Shown piece by piece: positions 26,494-34,693 of a stretch of 53,150 nt of DNA; within the stretch, counting starts at the first letter, position 1; each line of letters begins with the position of its first letter. This stretch comes from RGIG3077 sp045541475 (GTDB lineage Bacteria > Bacillota > Clostridia > Oscillospirales > Ruminococcaceae): the NCBI GenBank assembly GCA_045541475.1, contig JAZQJI010000024.1, positions 1 to 53,150 of the forward strand. The letters run 5' to 3'. A program made the translations under genes and the position numbers. The notes under the pieces were generated by a model. It was not told the origin of the DNA and did no database searches. It worked only from the letters and a program-made list of their open reading frames with translations.

Positions 26494-26579
26494 ATGGTGA
26501 ATTTGCGCCGATTTTTGTGCAAATTAAAGGCAAAACAGACATTTTTTGTTTTGCATTTTCAAATGCTTTTTAAATGGTA

Positions 26580-26608
26580 TTGAAAAACTTATCAGATTGT
26601 GTTATTAT
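26580..26608 (+). promoter_or_regulatory. Sigma-A promoter of the YibE/F gene
   Basis: TTGAAA (26580-26585), 17 bases, TATTAT (26603-26608). Transcription would start near 26615, which makes the first in-frame ATG (26616) leaderless and supports the later ATG at 26649. Confidence 0.65.
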
Positions 26609-26648
26609 ATGAAAAATGCAAAATATGGTGAAAGCGATAATTTTATAT

Positions 26649-27803
26649 ATGGAAAAGAAAAACAATTATCCTCTTTGTGCGGCAATAGTGATTATACTTT
26701 CGGTTTTGTTTGTGTATTTTGGGCATAAGTTTTGCCGTGTAGAAAACTATGCGCAGGGCGAAAAAGAGGTTTACTACAATGCAACGGTAACTCAAATTAT
26801 AGATAATTCCGATAAAAATAATGTATACAATAACGAAACGGGTGAGCTTATATCCCGCAAAATACACTTTAAGGCCGAAATTACCAGTGGAGATTCCAAG
26901 GGAGCAGAAATTGAAGCAACCCAGCTTATAGACTATATGTACGCTTATGTGCTTGATCCCGTAACTGTGGGCGATAAAATTATAGTTACAAGCGTTTATG
27001 ATTTTTCAACTAATGATTACACGTGGGAATTTGGCGGATACAACCGCATAAACAGTCTTGTTGCGCTTTGTGTGCTGTTCCTTGCTTTAATCGTGCTGAT
27101 AGGAAGAAAAAAAGGCGTTGTTACAATAATTTCGCTTGTTTTAACTGCGGCGGGTATTTTCCTTGTATATGTTCCATCGGTTTTAAGCGGCATGAATGTA
27201 TACGCAATGACCGTTATCATTGGCGTTTACACCACGCTGATGTCGCTTGTTTTGCTTGATGGCATGAACAAAAAGACGTTATCTGCGGTTGTGGGCAATA
27301 TCGGCGGACTTATTGTTGCAGGACTTATTGCTCTGATTATGAACGCCGTGCTTGATATAACAGGGCTTTCCGACGAGGATTACGTCAGCCTGATGCTGCT
27401 TGACACGGGCGTTGAAATTGACCTTACCGCAGTAATCTGGGGCGGCATGGTTATAGGCGCGCTTGGTGCTATAATGGACGTTGCTATGTCCATTGCATCG
27501 GCAATGCAGGAATTGGCTGATAATGTTAACGAATGTAAATTTTCGGCTTTGTTCAAAAGCGGAATGAATATTGGCAAGGACGCAATAGGCACAATGACAA
27601 ACACGCTGATTTTGGCTTACATCGGCGGCAGTCTTGTCACGGTTCTTCTGCTTGTGGCATATAACAAGGATTTGCGATTTTTGTTTAATCTTGAAATGAT
27701 ATCTATTGAGATTGTTCAGGCAATATCGGGCAGTATCGGCATTATTTGCGCTGTGCCGTTAACGGCAATGTTTTCAGCCTTTATTTTCAGCAAAAATAAA
27801 TAA
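26649..27803 (+). CDS. YibE/F family membrane protein
   Basis: A 384-residue YibE/F-family protein. It has an N-terminal helix, an extracytoplasmic domain of about 90 residues (VYYNATVTQIIDNSD...), then about seven helices containing the conserved stretch GGMVIGALGAIMDVAMSIASAMQEL at about 275-300. In Gram-positives this family is implicated in membrane transport, but its substrate is not established. Start choice: ATG 26649 has GGTGAAAG upstream, whereas ATGs at 26616 and 26625 lie at or next to the predicted transcription start. It is a single-gene unit ending at a strong terminator. Confidence 0.85.
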   Translation: MEKKNNYPLCAAIVIILSVLFVYFGHKFCRVENYAQGEKEVYYNATVTQIIDNSDKNNVYNNETGELISRKIHFKAEITSGDSKGAEIEATQLIDYMYAYVLDPVTVGDKIIVTSVYDFSTNDYTWEFGGYNRINSLVALCVLFLALIVLIGRKKGVVTIISLVLTAAGIFLVYVPSVLSGMNVYAMTVIIGVYTTLMSLVLLDGMNKKTLSAVVGNIGGLIVAGLIALIMNAVLDITGLSDEDYVSLMLLDTGVEIDLTAVIWGGMVIGALGAIMDVAMSIASAMQELADNVNECKFSALFKSGMNIGKDAIGTMTNTLILAYIGGSLVTVLLLVAYNKDLRFLFNLEMISIEIVQAISGSIGIICAVPLTAMFSAFIFSKNK

Positions 27804-27820
27804 GCTTACAATTAACGGCA

Positions 27821-27852
27821 AAGGGCTTCGCATTTAAGCGAAGCCCTTTTTT
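27821..27852 (+). terminator. Rho-independent terminator of YibE/F
   Basis: AAGGGCTTCGC (27821-27831) pairs with GCGAAGCCCTT (27838-27848), followed by TTTT. It also stands 20 bases beyond the end of the convergent cysteine-rich gene. Confidence 0.88.
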
Positions 27853-27871
27853 GCGCGTGCGCTGTTAAATT

Positions 27872-28009
27872 TTAGCAGCAGCTTGTGTTGCAGTTGTTGC
27901 AAGAGTTGCCGGAGAATGAAGAGCCGCAGCCGTTACCGCAGCAGAAGAAAATGAGGATAAGAATGATAATCCACCAGCATCCACCGTTGTTGTTGCATCC
28001 ACAATTCAT
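27872..28009 (-). CDS. 45-residue cysteine-rich protein, chorion high-cysteine-like
   Basis: A short gene on the minus strand: AAGGAG, seven bases, ATG, 45 codons, TAA. The product has ten or more cysteines in CGC, CC and CNNC clusters around one hydrophobic helix (WWIIILILIFF, about residues 12-22). Such peptides are annotated in Ruminococcaceae by resemblance to insect chorion high-cysteine HCB proteins, a naming accident rather than a function. A membrane-anchored, possibly metal-binding or disulfide-rich small protein is all that can be said. It is alone between the YibE/F and clpC genes. Confidence 0.75.
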   Translation of the reverse strand: MNCGCNNNGGCWWIIILILIFFCCGNGCGSSFSGNSCNNCNTSCC

Positions 28010-28228
28010 AGTAACACTCCTTAAAAATAAATGTATTTAGCATCAGCGTTTCGGTTTTTTCCGTTTTGCGCTTTGCTTAATACATAATATGGATTAAGCT
28101 AAAAAGTGTTACAGCAAATTTATGTTTAAAAAAATTTTTAAGCTTTAGGTATTTTGACAAATATCTCCACATAAAAACGGCATAATTAGAATGTAACGCA
28201 TAACGGCATTTTAAAGGGGCGAGTTATT

Positions 28229-30607
28229 ATGATTGAATTTGAAAAATACACAAAAAAAGCGGCGGGTGCAATATCAGCTGCAATAGATACAGCAGGCTCA
28301 ATGGGGCACACCTACGTCGGTAGCGAACACATGCTGCTTGCACTTATCAGAGAAAACGGCTGTGTAGCATCGGCAGTACTGAAAATGAATGGAATAAAGG
28401 AAGCCGAATTAAAGGACAGACTGAATTTTCTTGTTGGCAGCGGCAGCAACACCAAACTTGGCGAAGAATGTATTACGCCTGCGTTGCGCCGTGTATTAAA
28501 GGCTGCAATAGAGATAGCCTATGAGCAAAATCACAGGTTGGCGGGTACAGAACAGCTTCTTTCTGCAATTATCAGAGATGGCTCGTGCAGTGCTCAATCG
28601 CTGATAAAACAACTTGGCGGAAACCTTAACAAAATTCTCAGCGATTGCGCAGGCGCAGGCAATTCAAGCGGCGATGCCTCATGTTCGCCCATAATCCAGC
28701 CTGAAGCCAAGATGATACCTAACCTTAGCAAGTACGGAAAAAACATGACCGAATATGTCTGCGAAAAGGCTTGCGACCCCGTTTTGTGCCGTGAAGGCGA
28801 AACGCAGCGCATTATACAGATACTTTCGCGCCGCAACAAAAACAACCCCTGCCTTATCGGAGAGGCGGGTGTGGGCAAAACTGCAATTGTTGAAGGTTTA
28901 GCACAATTGATTGTAAAAGGCAACGTGCCGGATATCATCAAGGAAAAGCGAATTTTTGCGCTTGATTTGCCCTGTATGCTTGCCGGTGCAAAGTACCGCG
29001 GCGATTTTGAAGAACGCCTTAAAGCGTGCATGGATGAAGCTGCACGCATGAAAAATATTATTTTGTTTATTGATGAACTGAACACCATTGTGGGCGCGGG
29101 TGCCGCTGAAGGCGCAATTGACGCCGCAAATATGCTTAAGCCTGCGCTTGCAAGGGGACAGCTGCAGATTATTGGTGCAACTACGCTTGAAGAATACCGC
29201 AGACAAATTGAAAAGGACAGTGCGCTGGAAAGACGTTTTCAGCCTGTATATATTGAAGAACCCAGCGCTGAGCAGGCTATAAAAATTCTTTGCGGATTGA
29301 AAAGCGCATACGAAAAGTATCACCATGTAACCATTACCGATGAAGCCATAAACGCCGCTGTTTACTGTTCGCAAAGATATATTCACGACAGATTTTTGCC
29401 TGATAAGGCTATTGATATTATTGATGAGGCTTGCTCGCGCGCGAGTATTAATGCGCAGGGCAAAAAAATACGCACAAAGCATATTGATGAGGCAATGTCG
29501 CTTGAAGAGTTGCAGGAACTTTCAAGACAATATTTAAAGCGTCGCAGACCGAAAACTGCTGAAAATATTGATGAAAGAACAAGGGCGGTTGTAAAGCCAA
29601 GCGATGTTTCGGGGGTGATATCACTGTGGACAGGGATACCTACGGAAACGGTAAACCTTGAAGAAAGCCGCCGTTTGCTTATGCTTGAAAAGAATCTGCA
29701 TCAAAAAATCATTGGACAAAGCGAAGCTGTATCAACTGTGTGCGACGCAATAAAGCGGGGCAGGGTGGGACTTAACGACACTAACCGCCCGATAGGCTCG
29801 TTTATATTTTTAGGACCAACGGGCGTGGGCAAAACCGAACTTTGCAAAGCTCTTGCCGAGTGCCTTTTTGACAGTAAGGATAATATGCACAGGTTTGATA
29901 TGTCCGAATTTATGGAAAAGCACTCGGTATCAAGATTGATTGGTGCGCCGCCGGGATATATCGGATTTGAAGAATCGGGGCAGCTTACGGAAAAAGTGCA
30001 CCGCAGACCGTATTCCGTTATTCTGTTTGATGAAATCGAAAAAGCACACCCCGATGTTCTTAACATTCTATTGCAGATTATTGAAGACGGAATTTTGACA
30101 GATTCACACGGGAAGACGACGGATTTTCGCAATACTGTGATAATACTGACGTCAAACATCGGTGCACAGACACTTGCAAAAGCGCATAGCTTAGGCTTTG
30201 GTGATGCCGCAAGCAATGCAAAAAGCGTAAGAGCAAGTGCAATTGAAGAGTTAAAAAAGACTTTAAAGCCTGAGCTTATCAACCGACTTGATGCGGTTGT
30301 TGTGTTTGAAAAACTAAATCATGATGAGCTGAAAAGCATTGCACGCAGTATGCTTGGCGCCCTTGGAGAAAGGGCGCAGAATATAGGTATTTCGCTGCAA
30401 TTTTCTGAAAGTGCGGTTGAATATATTGCAAATGCGCCCGAAACGGATATATACGGTGCAAGACCGTTGAGGCGCAGAATTTCGACAAATGTTGAAAGTA
30501 TGCTTTCGCAGAAGATTCTTGAAGGCAATATGCAAAGGGGAGATTGTGCGTTAATCGGTGCGGGAGAAGGAGGGCTTACCGTATCGCTTGCACAGAATGC
30601 AAAATAA
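28229..30607 (+). CDS. clpC: ClpC-type AAA+ unfoldase
   Basis: A 792-residue double-AAA+ chaperone that unfolds proteins, usually for ClpP. The N-terminal double Clp repeat (about 1-145) is followed by AAA-1 with Walker A GEAGVGKT near 212 and Walker B ILFIDELN. A short middle region without the long ClpB coiled coil comes next. AAA-2 has Walker A GPTGVGKT near 530 and Walker B ILFDEIEKAHPD. The LGF tripeptide after SNIGAQTLAKAHS fits the ClpP-docking loop, so partnership with ClpP is plausible. The UVR motif of many ClpC proteins is not evident. GGGGCGAG precedes the ATG. It is monocistronic, not linked to ctsR or mcsAB, and no CtsR box was seen. Confidence 0.88.
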   Translation: MIEFEKYTKKAAGAISAAIDTAGSMGHTYVGSEHMLLALIRENGCVASAVLKMNGIKEAELKDRLNFLVGSGSNTKLGEECITPALRRVLKAAIEIAYEQNHRLAGTEQLLSAIIRDGSCSAQSLIKQLGGNLNKILSDCAGAGNSSGDASCSPIIQPEAKMIPNLSKYGKNMTEYVCEKACDPVLCREGETQRIIQILSRRNKNNPCLIGEAGVGKTAIVEGLAQLIVKGNVPDIIKEKRIFALDLPCMLAGAKYRGDFEERLKACMDEAARMKNIILFIDELNTIVGAGAAEGAIDAANMLKPALARGQLQIIGATTLEEYRRQIEKDSALERRFQPVYIEEPSAEQAIKILCGLKSAYEKYHHVTITDEAINAAVYCSQRYIHDRFLPDKAIDIIDEACSRASINAQGKKIRTKHIDEAMSLEELQELSRQYLKRRRPKTAENIDERTRAVVKPSDVSGVISLWTGIPTETVNLEESRRLLMLEKNLHQKIIGQSEAVSTVCDAIKRGRVGLNDTNRPIGSFIFLGPTGVGKTELCKALAECLFDSKDNMHRFDMSEFMEKHSVSRLIGAPPGYIGFEESGQLTEKVHRRPYSVILFDEIEKAHPDVLNILLQIIEDGILTDSHGKTTDFRNTVIILTSNIGAQTLAKAHSLGFGDAASNAKSVRASAIEELKKTLKPELINRLDAVVVFEKLNHDELKSIARSMLGALGERAQNIGISLQFSESAVEYIANAPETDIYGARPLRRRISTNVESMLSQKILEGNMQRGDCALIGAGEGGLTVSLAQNAK

Positions 30608-30611
30608 AAAT

Positions 30612-30656
30612 ACGCTCCGGACAACAAATTTTTGTCCGGAGCGTTATGTGTTTTTA
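30612..30656. terminator. Bidirectional terminator between clpC and the DtxR gene
   Basis: ACGCTCCGGAC (30612-30622) and its complement (30634-30644) form an 11-bp stem, followed by TATGTGTTTTT on the plus strand and AAATA/TTTTTATTTTG on the minus strand, serving the convergent genes. Confidence 0.8.
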
Positions 30657-31025
30657 TCAATCAAGGTTTTCGCAATATTTTTTTATTGCCGAAAAAGTAT
30701 CGTCGCTGATAACGTGTTCAATTCGGCAGGCATCTTCAGAAGCGGTGTTTTCATCAACACCGAGAGAAATTAAAACCTTGGTAAGTACGGTGTGACGTTC
30801 ATAAATCTTTTTAGCAAGCTCAAGGCCCGCATCGGTAAGTGCAATAAACCCTTTTGCGTCTATCGAAATATATCCGCCGTCTCTCAAAATTCCAACGGCA
30901 CGGCTTACACTCGGTTTGGAATACCCCATGTGTTCGCTTATATCAATTGAGCGTACAGAGCCCATTTTTTTATTCAGGACGTATATCGTTTCAAGATACA
31001 TCTCGCCCGATTCCTGTATTCCCAT
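30657..31025 (-). CDS. DtxR/MntR-family metal-dependent regulator
   Basis: A 122-residue transcriptional repressor of the DtxR/MntR family, controlling iron or manganese uptake genes. The winged helix spans about residues 1-65 (recognition helix in SKPSVSRAVGILRDGGYI). The metal-binding/dimerisation domain follows, with HTVLTKVLISLGV (about 75-87), EDACRIEHVISD (about 96-107) and the YC pair near the C terminus. There is no SH3 domain, so it is the short MntR-like form. The ATG at 31025 follows GAAGGTG; the GTG three codons earlier is less likely. No target metal transporter is adjacent, so the regulon is unknown. Confidence 0.88.
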   Translation of the reverse strand: MGIQESGEMYLETIYVLNKKMGSVRSIDISEHMGYSKPSVSRAVGILRDGGYISIDAKGFIALTDAGLELAKKIYERHTVLTKVLISLGVDENTASEDACRIEHVISDDTFSAIKKYCENLD

Positions 31026-31063
31026 TGCACGCACCTTCTTTACTTGAGTAATTTGCTTTTATT

Positions 31064-31092
31064 ATGATAACATATATCTTTGCTTTTTTCAA
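31064..31092 (-). promoter_or_regulatory. Sigma-A promoter of the DtxR gene
   Basis: On the minus strand TTGAAA (31092-31087), 17 bases, TATCAT (31069-31064), about 40 bases before the start codon. Confidence 0.65.
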
Positions 31093-31184
31093 TAGTAAAT
31101 GTGAATTATTTTGCGTTGCTTTTTTTTGTGATATATGCTAAAATATTGTGTGTATATACTATAATATGGGAAGTGTCGGCTTTT

Positions 31185-31604
31185 ATGAAAGTTATTGGAT
31201 ATGAAATACTCGAAAAAGTAGATGAACGCAAGGGCATGAGCATTATTTGGACAGAAAGCGAATTGATTTTTGAATGTCCGTATTATTGCTGGACAGTGCC
31301 TGTTGATGCAATGCTTTTTTGCAACTTTTTAACCGCAGATGATTGGCGCAAGCGTGATTTTGAGGATTGCCCCGAGGCGCCGCCGATTAACAATGAACTT
31401 ATTGACGGCTTTGGTATGGCGGAGTTTTGTTTTTTGATTTCCAAAACAGATTTGACTTACAGAATAAACGTTCCCGAAACGGCGCTTAACCCTAAGGAAT
31501 GTCCAGAGGATGCCGATGCGCTTTTTGGATATAAATGCCGTGATATAGAAAGCTTGCGTACTATATGCGAACAGATTAATCAATATATAAAATCAGGAAG
31601 GTAG
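31185..31604 (+). CDS. Hypothetical protein, 139 residues
   Basis: A soluble acidic protein not assigned to a family. The ATG at 31185 is chosen because the sequence from it on (MKVIGYEILEKVDERKGMSI) has normal coding composition, while the upstream in-frame extension is a run of hydrophobic residues over the promoter region (TTGCTT 31116-31121, 17 bases, TAAAAT 31139-31144). Alternating strands near WTESELIFECPYYCWTVPVDAM suggest a small alpha/beta fold. It ends five bases before a DUF896 gene and both are probably co-transcribed. Confidence 0.65.
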   Translation: MKVIGYEILEKVDERKGMSIIWTESELIFECPYYCWTVPVDAMLFCNFLTADDWRKRDFEDCPEAPPINNELIDGFGMAEFCFLISKTDLTYRINVPETALNPKECPEDADALFGYKCRDIESLRTICEQINQYIKSGR

Positions 31605-31609
31605 AATAA

Positions 31610-31816
31610 ATGGAACAGAAAAAGCTTGACAGAATTAATGAACTTGCGAGAAAAGCAAAAATTGCGCCTTTGAGCGAAGAAGAATTGAAGGAGCGTGATG
31701 CTTTGCGTGCGGAATATCGTGCGTCTGTTCTTGGCAATCTTAATGCTTCGCTTGAAAATTGCTATATTGTTGATGACAAGGGCAACAAAACCCCTGTCAA
31801 GAAGAAAAATGACTGA
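31610..31816 (+). CDS. DUF896 (YnzC/UPF0291) family protein
   Basis: A 68-residue helical-hairpin protein of the DUF896 family: RINELARKAKIAPLSEEELKERDALRAEY is the family signature (residues 7-35), followed by a variable basic tail. In Bacillus subtilis the relative YnzC is produced with SOS genes, but its role is unclear. AGGAAGG precedes the ATG and the gene is five bases after the previous gene. A palindrome downstream (31847-31864, TGTACGT/ACGTACA) may be its terminator. Confidence 0.88.
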   Translation: MEQKKLDRINELARKAKIAPLSEEELKERDALRAEYRASVLGNLNASLENCYIVDDKGNKTPVKKKND

Positions 31817-31846
31817 TTAAGCCGAAAAATGCGCTTTTTGATAATT

Positions 31847-31864
31847 TGTACGTATAAACGTACA
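31847..31864. promoter_or_regulatory. Palindrome TGTACGT-ATAA-ACGTACA
   Basis: Perfect seven-base arms in the gap between the DUF896 gene and the next promoter. It is followed by an AT-rich stretch ending in seven Ts (31874-31880). It may be a weak terminator of the upstream pair or an operator 27 bases above the next -35 box. Confidence 0.4.
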
Positions 31865-31891
31865 TATAATATATTTTTTTGAAATTGCATA

Positions 31892-31920
31892 TTGACATTT
31901 TACGCCCAAAGTTGTATACT
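31892..31920 (+). promoter_or_regulatory. Consensus sigma-A promoter of the sigma-like HTH gene
   Basis: TTGACA (31892-31897), exactly 17 bases, TATACT (31915-31920). One of the strongest promoters in the window. The predicted start near 31927 gives a leader of about 125 bases. Confidence 0.85.
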
Positions 31921-31935
31921 GTCTTGTAGGGAATA

Positions 31936-31952
31936 GCGAACAATATGTTCGC
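31936..31952. promoter_or_regulatory. Operator-like palindrome GCGAACA-ATA-TGTTCGC
   Basis: Perfect seven-base arms just downstream of the predicted transcription start. The half-sites CGAAC/GTTCG are those of the Gram-positive LexA box, but the centre is one base longer than the usual CGAAC-N4-GTTCG. It may be a LexA variant, another repressor site, or an mRNA hairpin. Confidence 0.4.
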
Positions 31953-31998
31953 AAAATGCTACCTTTGAGGGATGACAACTAATCGAGGTGACATAAAA

Positions 31999-32061
31999 AT
32001 GTATGCATATAAAAATCAATTGCCAAAAAATACATTGGGGAAGTGTGTTTTATGGGAATGA
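31999..32061 (+). CDS. Possible 20-codon leader peptide
   Basis: GAGGTG, eight bases, then ATG and 20 codons (MYAYKNQLPKNTLGKCVLWE) ending in a TGA that overlaps the ATG at 32058 of the HTH gene. The good binding site and the ATGA overlap suggest translational coupling. It could equally be a chance frame; no homology can be judged at this size. Confidence 0.4.
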   Translation: MYAYKNQLPKNTLGKCVLWE

Positions 32062-32381
32062 AGAGAGTAAGCAGCGATGCGCTGGAGTTTGACAAAAGTT
32101 TTATAAATGCAATCAGTCAAGGCGCAACATCGCACAAATACCAACAGCTTTTAAAAAATGCATTGTTATATACAATAAACAATGGGCTTACTGCCCGTCA
32201 GCGACAGATGCTGATGATGTATTATTTTGAAAATCTTGACCAGAACGAAATTGCGCAAAGTCTTGGTGTCAACAAATCCACGGTATCACGCACGTTAAAG
32301 GCAGCACGAACCAAAATTCGTTCCCGTCTTGAGTTTTTGACAAAACGCAATGTTTTCGGCAATTATGCAGATGATGATTAA
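32052..32381 (+). CDS. Small sigma-70 region 4-like HTH protein
   Basis: A 109-residue protein (103 if started at the ATG at 32058). The C-terminal half is a sigma region 4 helix-turn-helix: LTARQRQMLMMYYFENLDQNEIAQSLGVNKSTVSRTLKAARTKIRSRL (about residues 38-86). There is no sigma region 2, so it cannot be a complete sigma factor. It resembles the small sigma-like HTH proteins of clostridial phages and core genomes. The ATG at 32052 has GGGGAAG upstream; the ATG at 32058 overlaps the stop of the short leader frame. It has its own strong promoter with a palindrome after it, hinting at autoregulation. Confidence 0.75.
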   Translation: MGMKRVSSDALEFDKSFINAISQGATSHKYQQLLKNALLYTINNGLTARQRQMLMMYYFENLDQNEIAQSLGVNKSTVSRTLKAARTKIRSRLEFLTKRNVFGNYADDD

Positions 32382-32395
32382 AATGTATTGTACTA

Positions 32396-32424
32396 TTGCA
32401 TTTTTTGCGGTTTTGTATTATAAT
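32396..32424 (+). promoter_or_regulatory. Sigma-A promoter of darA-holB-ricT
   Basis: TTGCAT (32396-32401), 17 bases, TATAAT (32419-32424), 43 bases before the darA start codon. Confidence 0.7.
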
Positions 32425-32467
32425 AAATAACGGATAGCCTGATTTAATAATGAAATGAGGTAAAATT

Positions 32468-32782
32468 ATGAAGCTTGTTTTTGCAATTGTTAATAATGAT
32501 GACAGCCATGCAGTTACTGCGGCATTGGCTTCACAAGGTGTATACACCACAAAGCTTGCGTCCACGGGCGGATTTTTAATGGCAGGCAACACAACATTTC
32601 TTATCTGTGCCGAGGACGATAAAGTAGATATGATTATAGATGTTGTTAAGGAAAAATGCCACCGCAGAAAGCAGTCGGTGCAGTCGCCTTCGTTTAATGA
32701 GCCCGATACATTACCGGTTGAAATTACCGTTGGCGGTGCAACTGTTTTTGTAACTGATGTTGAACGCTTTGAAAAGGCATAA
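32468..32782 (+). CDS. darA: Cyclic di-AMP receptor DarA (PstA/YaaQ)
   Basis: A 104-residue PII-like trimeric protein that binds cyclic di-AMP. The whole sequence fits the family, including the ligand-binding stretch STGGFLMAGNTTFLI (about residues 32-46) and the B-loop region before VEITVGGATVFV. The downstream effector is unsettled in all species known to me. AATGAGG precedes the ATG. The order darA-holB-ricT matches the yaaQ-holB-yaaT neighbourhood of Bacillus subtilis, without tmk, which supports all three assignments. Confidence 0.93.
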   Translation: MKLVFAIVNNDDSHAVTAALASQGVYTTKLASTGGFLMAGNTTFLICAEDDKVDMIIDVVKEKCHRRKQSVQSPSFNEPDTLPVEITVGGATVFVTDVERFEKA

Positions 32783-32785
32783 TGC

Positions 32786-33739
32786 ATGAACGGCGGTTTG
32801 AAGCAAATTATCGCAAATATGCGTAAAAACGGCAGGTTGCCCCACGCAATGCTGCTTTATGGCGATTATGGCATTGGAAAAAAGTTTGCCGCAAGGCAGA
32901 TTGCAAAGGCGATTTTGTGCCATGATAAAAATGCTGAATTTGCCTGTGGTAAATGCACTTCGTGCCGTTTGTTTGATGCAAACTCGCACCCGGATGTAAT
33001 CGAAGCCGAGCATACGGGCAAGCGCATGGGCATTTCGGTTGCAACTGCAAGAAAAATCTGTGCCGATGCGAGCGTTGCCCCAAACTCATCGGATAATAAA
33101 GTATATTTGCTGCTTGATGCCGATGCAATGGAGCCGACCGCACAAAATGCACTGCTTAAAATTATTGAAGAGCCGCCCGCTAATGTTTATTTTATCATTA
33201 CCGCGCAGAGCAAAACCGTGTTTTTGCCCACGATTCTCTCGCGTGTGATATCAATAGGTGTGGGGGAGTGTTCAAAAGAAGAGTGCGTATCCGCACTTAA
33301 AGCCAAAGGCGTGGATGTACAAGCGGCAGAGCTTGCGTTTAATACCTACGGCGGAAATATCGGCAGATGTCTTGATAGTATTTTTGATGAAAAGCAGATT
33401 AAAATTGCATCAATTGTGCGTGATTTGGTTGATTGCATTGCAAACCGCTGTGAGTATGATTTTTTGAAAATCTGCCACGGCTTTGAAAACGACAGCGAAA
33501 CCTGCAAGGCTGTGCTTTCCATGCTGTGCGCTGTTTTTCGTGATGCTTCGGTAATGCGCATATCAGATGCAAATTCAAGCAGTATTTACCGTGCAGGTGC
33601 GCAAAGGCTTTCCGAATTTTTAAGCTTTACCCGCGCTAACGAACTTTACACGGCTGTAAATTCTGCATATAGTGATATAAAAGGCAACGTTTCGCCTAAA
33701 CTTACACTGTGCGCGTTAAGCGCAAAAATCTTTGTGTAA
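32786..33739 (+). CDS. holB: DNA polymerase III subunit delta prime
   Basis: A 317-residue clamp-loader subunit that opens the beta clamp during replication. The N-terminal AAA+ fold has a degenerate P-loop (GDYGIGKKFAAR, about 26-37), as usual for delta prime, and a zinc module CxxC pair (CGKCTSCRLF, about 54-63). ALLKIIEEPP (about 120-129) is the family hallmark, and the SRC motif is altered to LSRVIS. The C-terminal helical collar domain follows. It starts four bases after the darA stop and is translated in the same operon. Confidence 0.92.
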   Translation: MNGGLKQIIANMRKNGRLPHAMLLYGDYGIGKKFAARQIAKAILCHDKNAEFACGKCTSCRLFDANSHPDVIEAEHTGKRMGISVATARKICADASVAPNSSDNKVYLLLDADAMEPTAQNALLKIIEEPPANVYFIITAQSKTVFLPTILSRVISIGVGECSKEECVSALKAKGVDVQAAELAFNTYGGNIGRCLDSIFDEKQIKIASIVRDLVDCIANRCEYDFLKICHGFENDSETCKAVLSMLCAVFRDASVMRISDANSSSIYRAGAQRLSEFLSFTRANELYTAVNSAYSDIKGNVSPKLTLCALSAKIFV

Positions 33740-33767
33740 AACAAGATGTTTTGAAAGGATAAATTAA

Positions 33768-34631
33768 ATGACTGAAATTTTAGGCGTGCGTTTTAAAAGC
33801 GCAGGCAAGGTATATTATTTTTCGCCCAACGGTGTTAACGCTCAGCTTGGCGATATAGTAATTGTTGAAACTGCAAGGGGAGTTGAAAGCGGCGAGGTTG
33901 TTATTGCTAATCGTTCCATTCCCGATGAAGAATTAAGCGTGCCGCTTAAGCCTGTTATAAGGGCGGCAACAAAGGCGGATTTGGAACGCATTAAGAATAA
34001 CAAGCGCATGGAAGCCGAAGCATATAAAATCTGTGAAGAAAAAATCGCTGCACGCGGTCTTGTTATGACGCTTGTAGACGTTGAATGTACATTTGATAAC
34101 AACAAGCTTTTATTCTATTTCACCGCAGAGAATCGTGTGGATTTCCGAGAGCTTGTAAAAGACTTGGCAGCAGTTTTCAGAACAAGAATCGAGCTTCGTC
34201 AGATAGGCGTGAGAGATCAGGCAAAAATGCTTGGCGGACTTGGCATCTGCGGAAGAGAATTCTGCTGCAAGGGCTTTATGGGCGAATTTCAGCCTGTTTC
34301 CATCAAAATGGCAAAGGAACAGGGTTTGTCGCTTAATCCGACGAAAATTTCGGGCACCTGCGGCAGACTTATGTGCTGCTTGAAATATGAGCAGGCAAGC
34401 TATGAGGAACTTTTGAAGGTTACGCCAAAAATTGGTGCACTTGTAAAGACCGCGCAGGGCAAGGGTGTTGTTCAGGACGCAAATTTGCTGACGGGTCTTC
34501 TGACAATCAAGCTTGATAATAACGATGTCCCAGTTACCGTCAACAAGGACGAGGTTACTGTTATCAAGGACGGACAGATAAGAGTAAACAGAGACGAAAT
34601 CAAGGCTTTAAAGGCTCTTGAAAAGGATTGA
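33768..34631 (+). CDS. ricT: RicT/YaaT, PSP1 C-terminal domain protein
   Basis: A 287-residue PSP1-domain protein. In Bacillus subtilis RicT (YaaT) forms an iron-sulfur complex with RicA and RicF that affects RNase Y specificity, sporulation and biofilm formation. The cysteine motifs are clear: GICGREFCCKGF and GTCGRLMCCLKYE, around residues 160-170 and 197-209. AAAGGA precedes the ATG. It is the last gene of the darA-holB-ricT unit, with a strong terminator 20 bases on. RicA and RicF partners are not in the window. Confidence 0.93.
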   Translation: MTEILGVRFKSAGKVYYFSPNGVNAQLGDIVIVETARGVESGEVVIANRSIPDEELSVPLKPVIRAATKADLERIKNNKRMEAEAYKICEEKIAARGLVMTLVDVECTFDNNKLLFYFTAENRVDFRELVKDLAAVFRTRIELRQIGVRDQAKMLGGLGICGREFCCKGFMGEFQPVSIKMAKEQGLSLNPTKISGTCGRLMCCLKYEQASYEELLKVTPKIGALVKTAQGKGVVQDANLLTGLLTIKLDNNDVPVTVNKDEVTVIKDGQIRVNRDEIKALKALEKD

Positions 34632-34645
34632 TTAAGGTAAATTTA

Positions 34646-34678
34646 AAAGGACTGCATACAGATGCAGTCCTTTTTGTT
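34646..34678 (+). terminator. Rho-independent terminator of darA-holB-ricT
   Basis: GGACTGCAT (34649-34657) pairs with ATGCAGTCC (34662-34670), followed by TTTTTGTTTG. The A-rich left side lets it also serve the convergent lipoprotein gene. Confidence 0.88.
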
Positions 34679-34693
34679 TGTCAATATATATTT

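Noticed and set aside
26616..26648. Upstream ATG of the YibE/F gene as start codon
   Set aside because: It lies at the predicted transcription start and lacks a ribosome binding site; the ATG at 26649 is preferred.
31936..31952. Canonical LexA (SOS) box
   Set aside because: Half-sites match, but the centre is one base too long for CGAAC-N4-GTTCG, so it is reported only as an operator-like palindrome.
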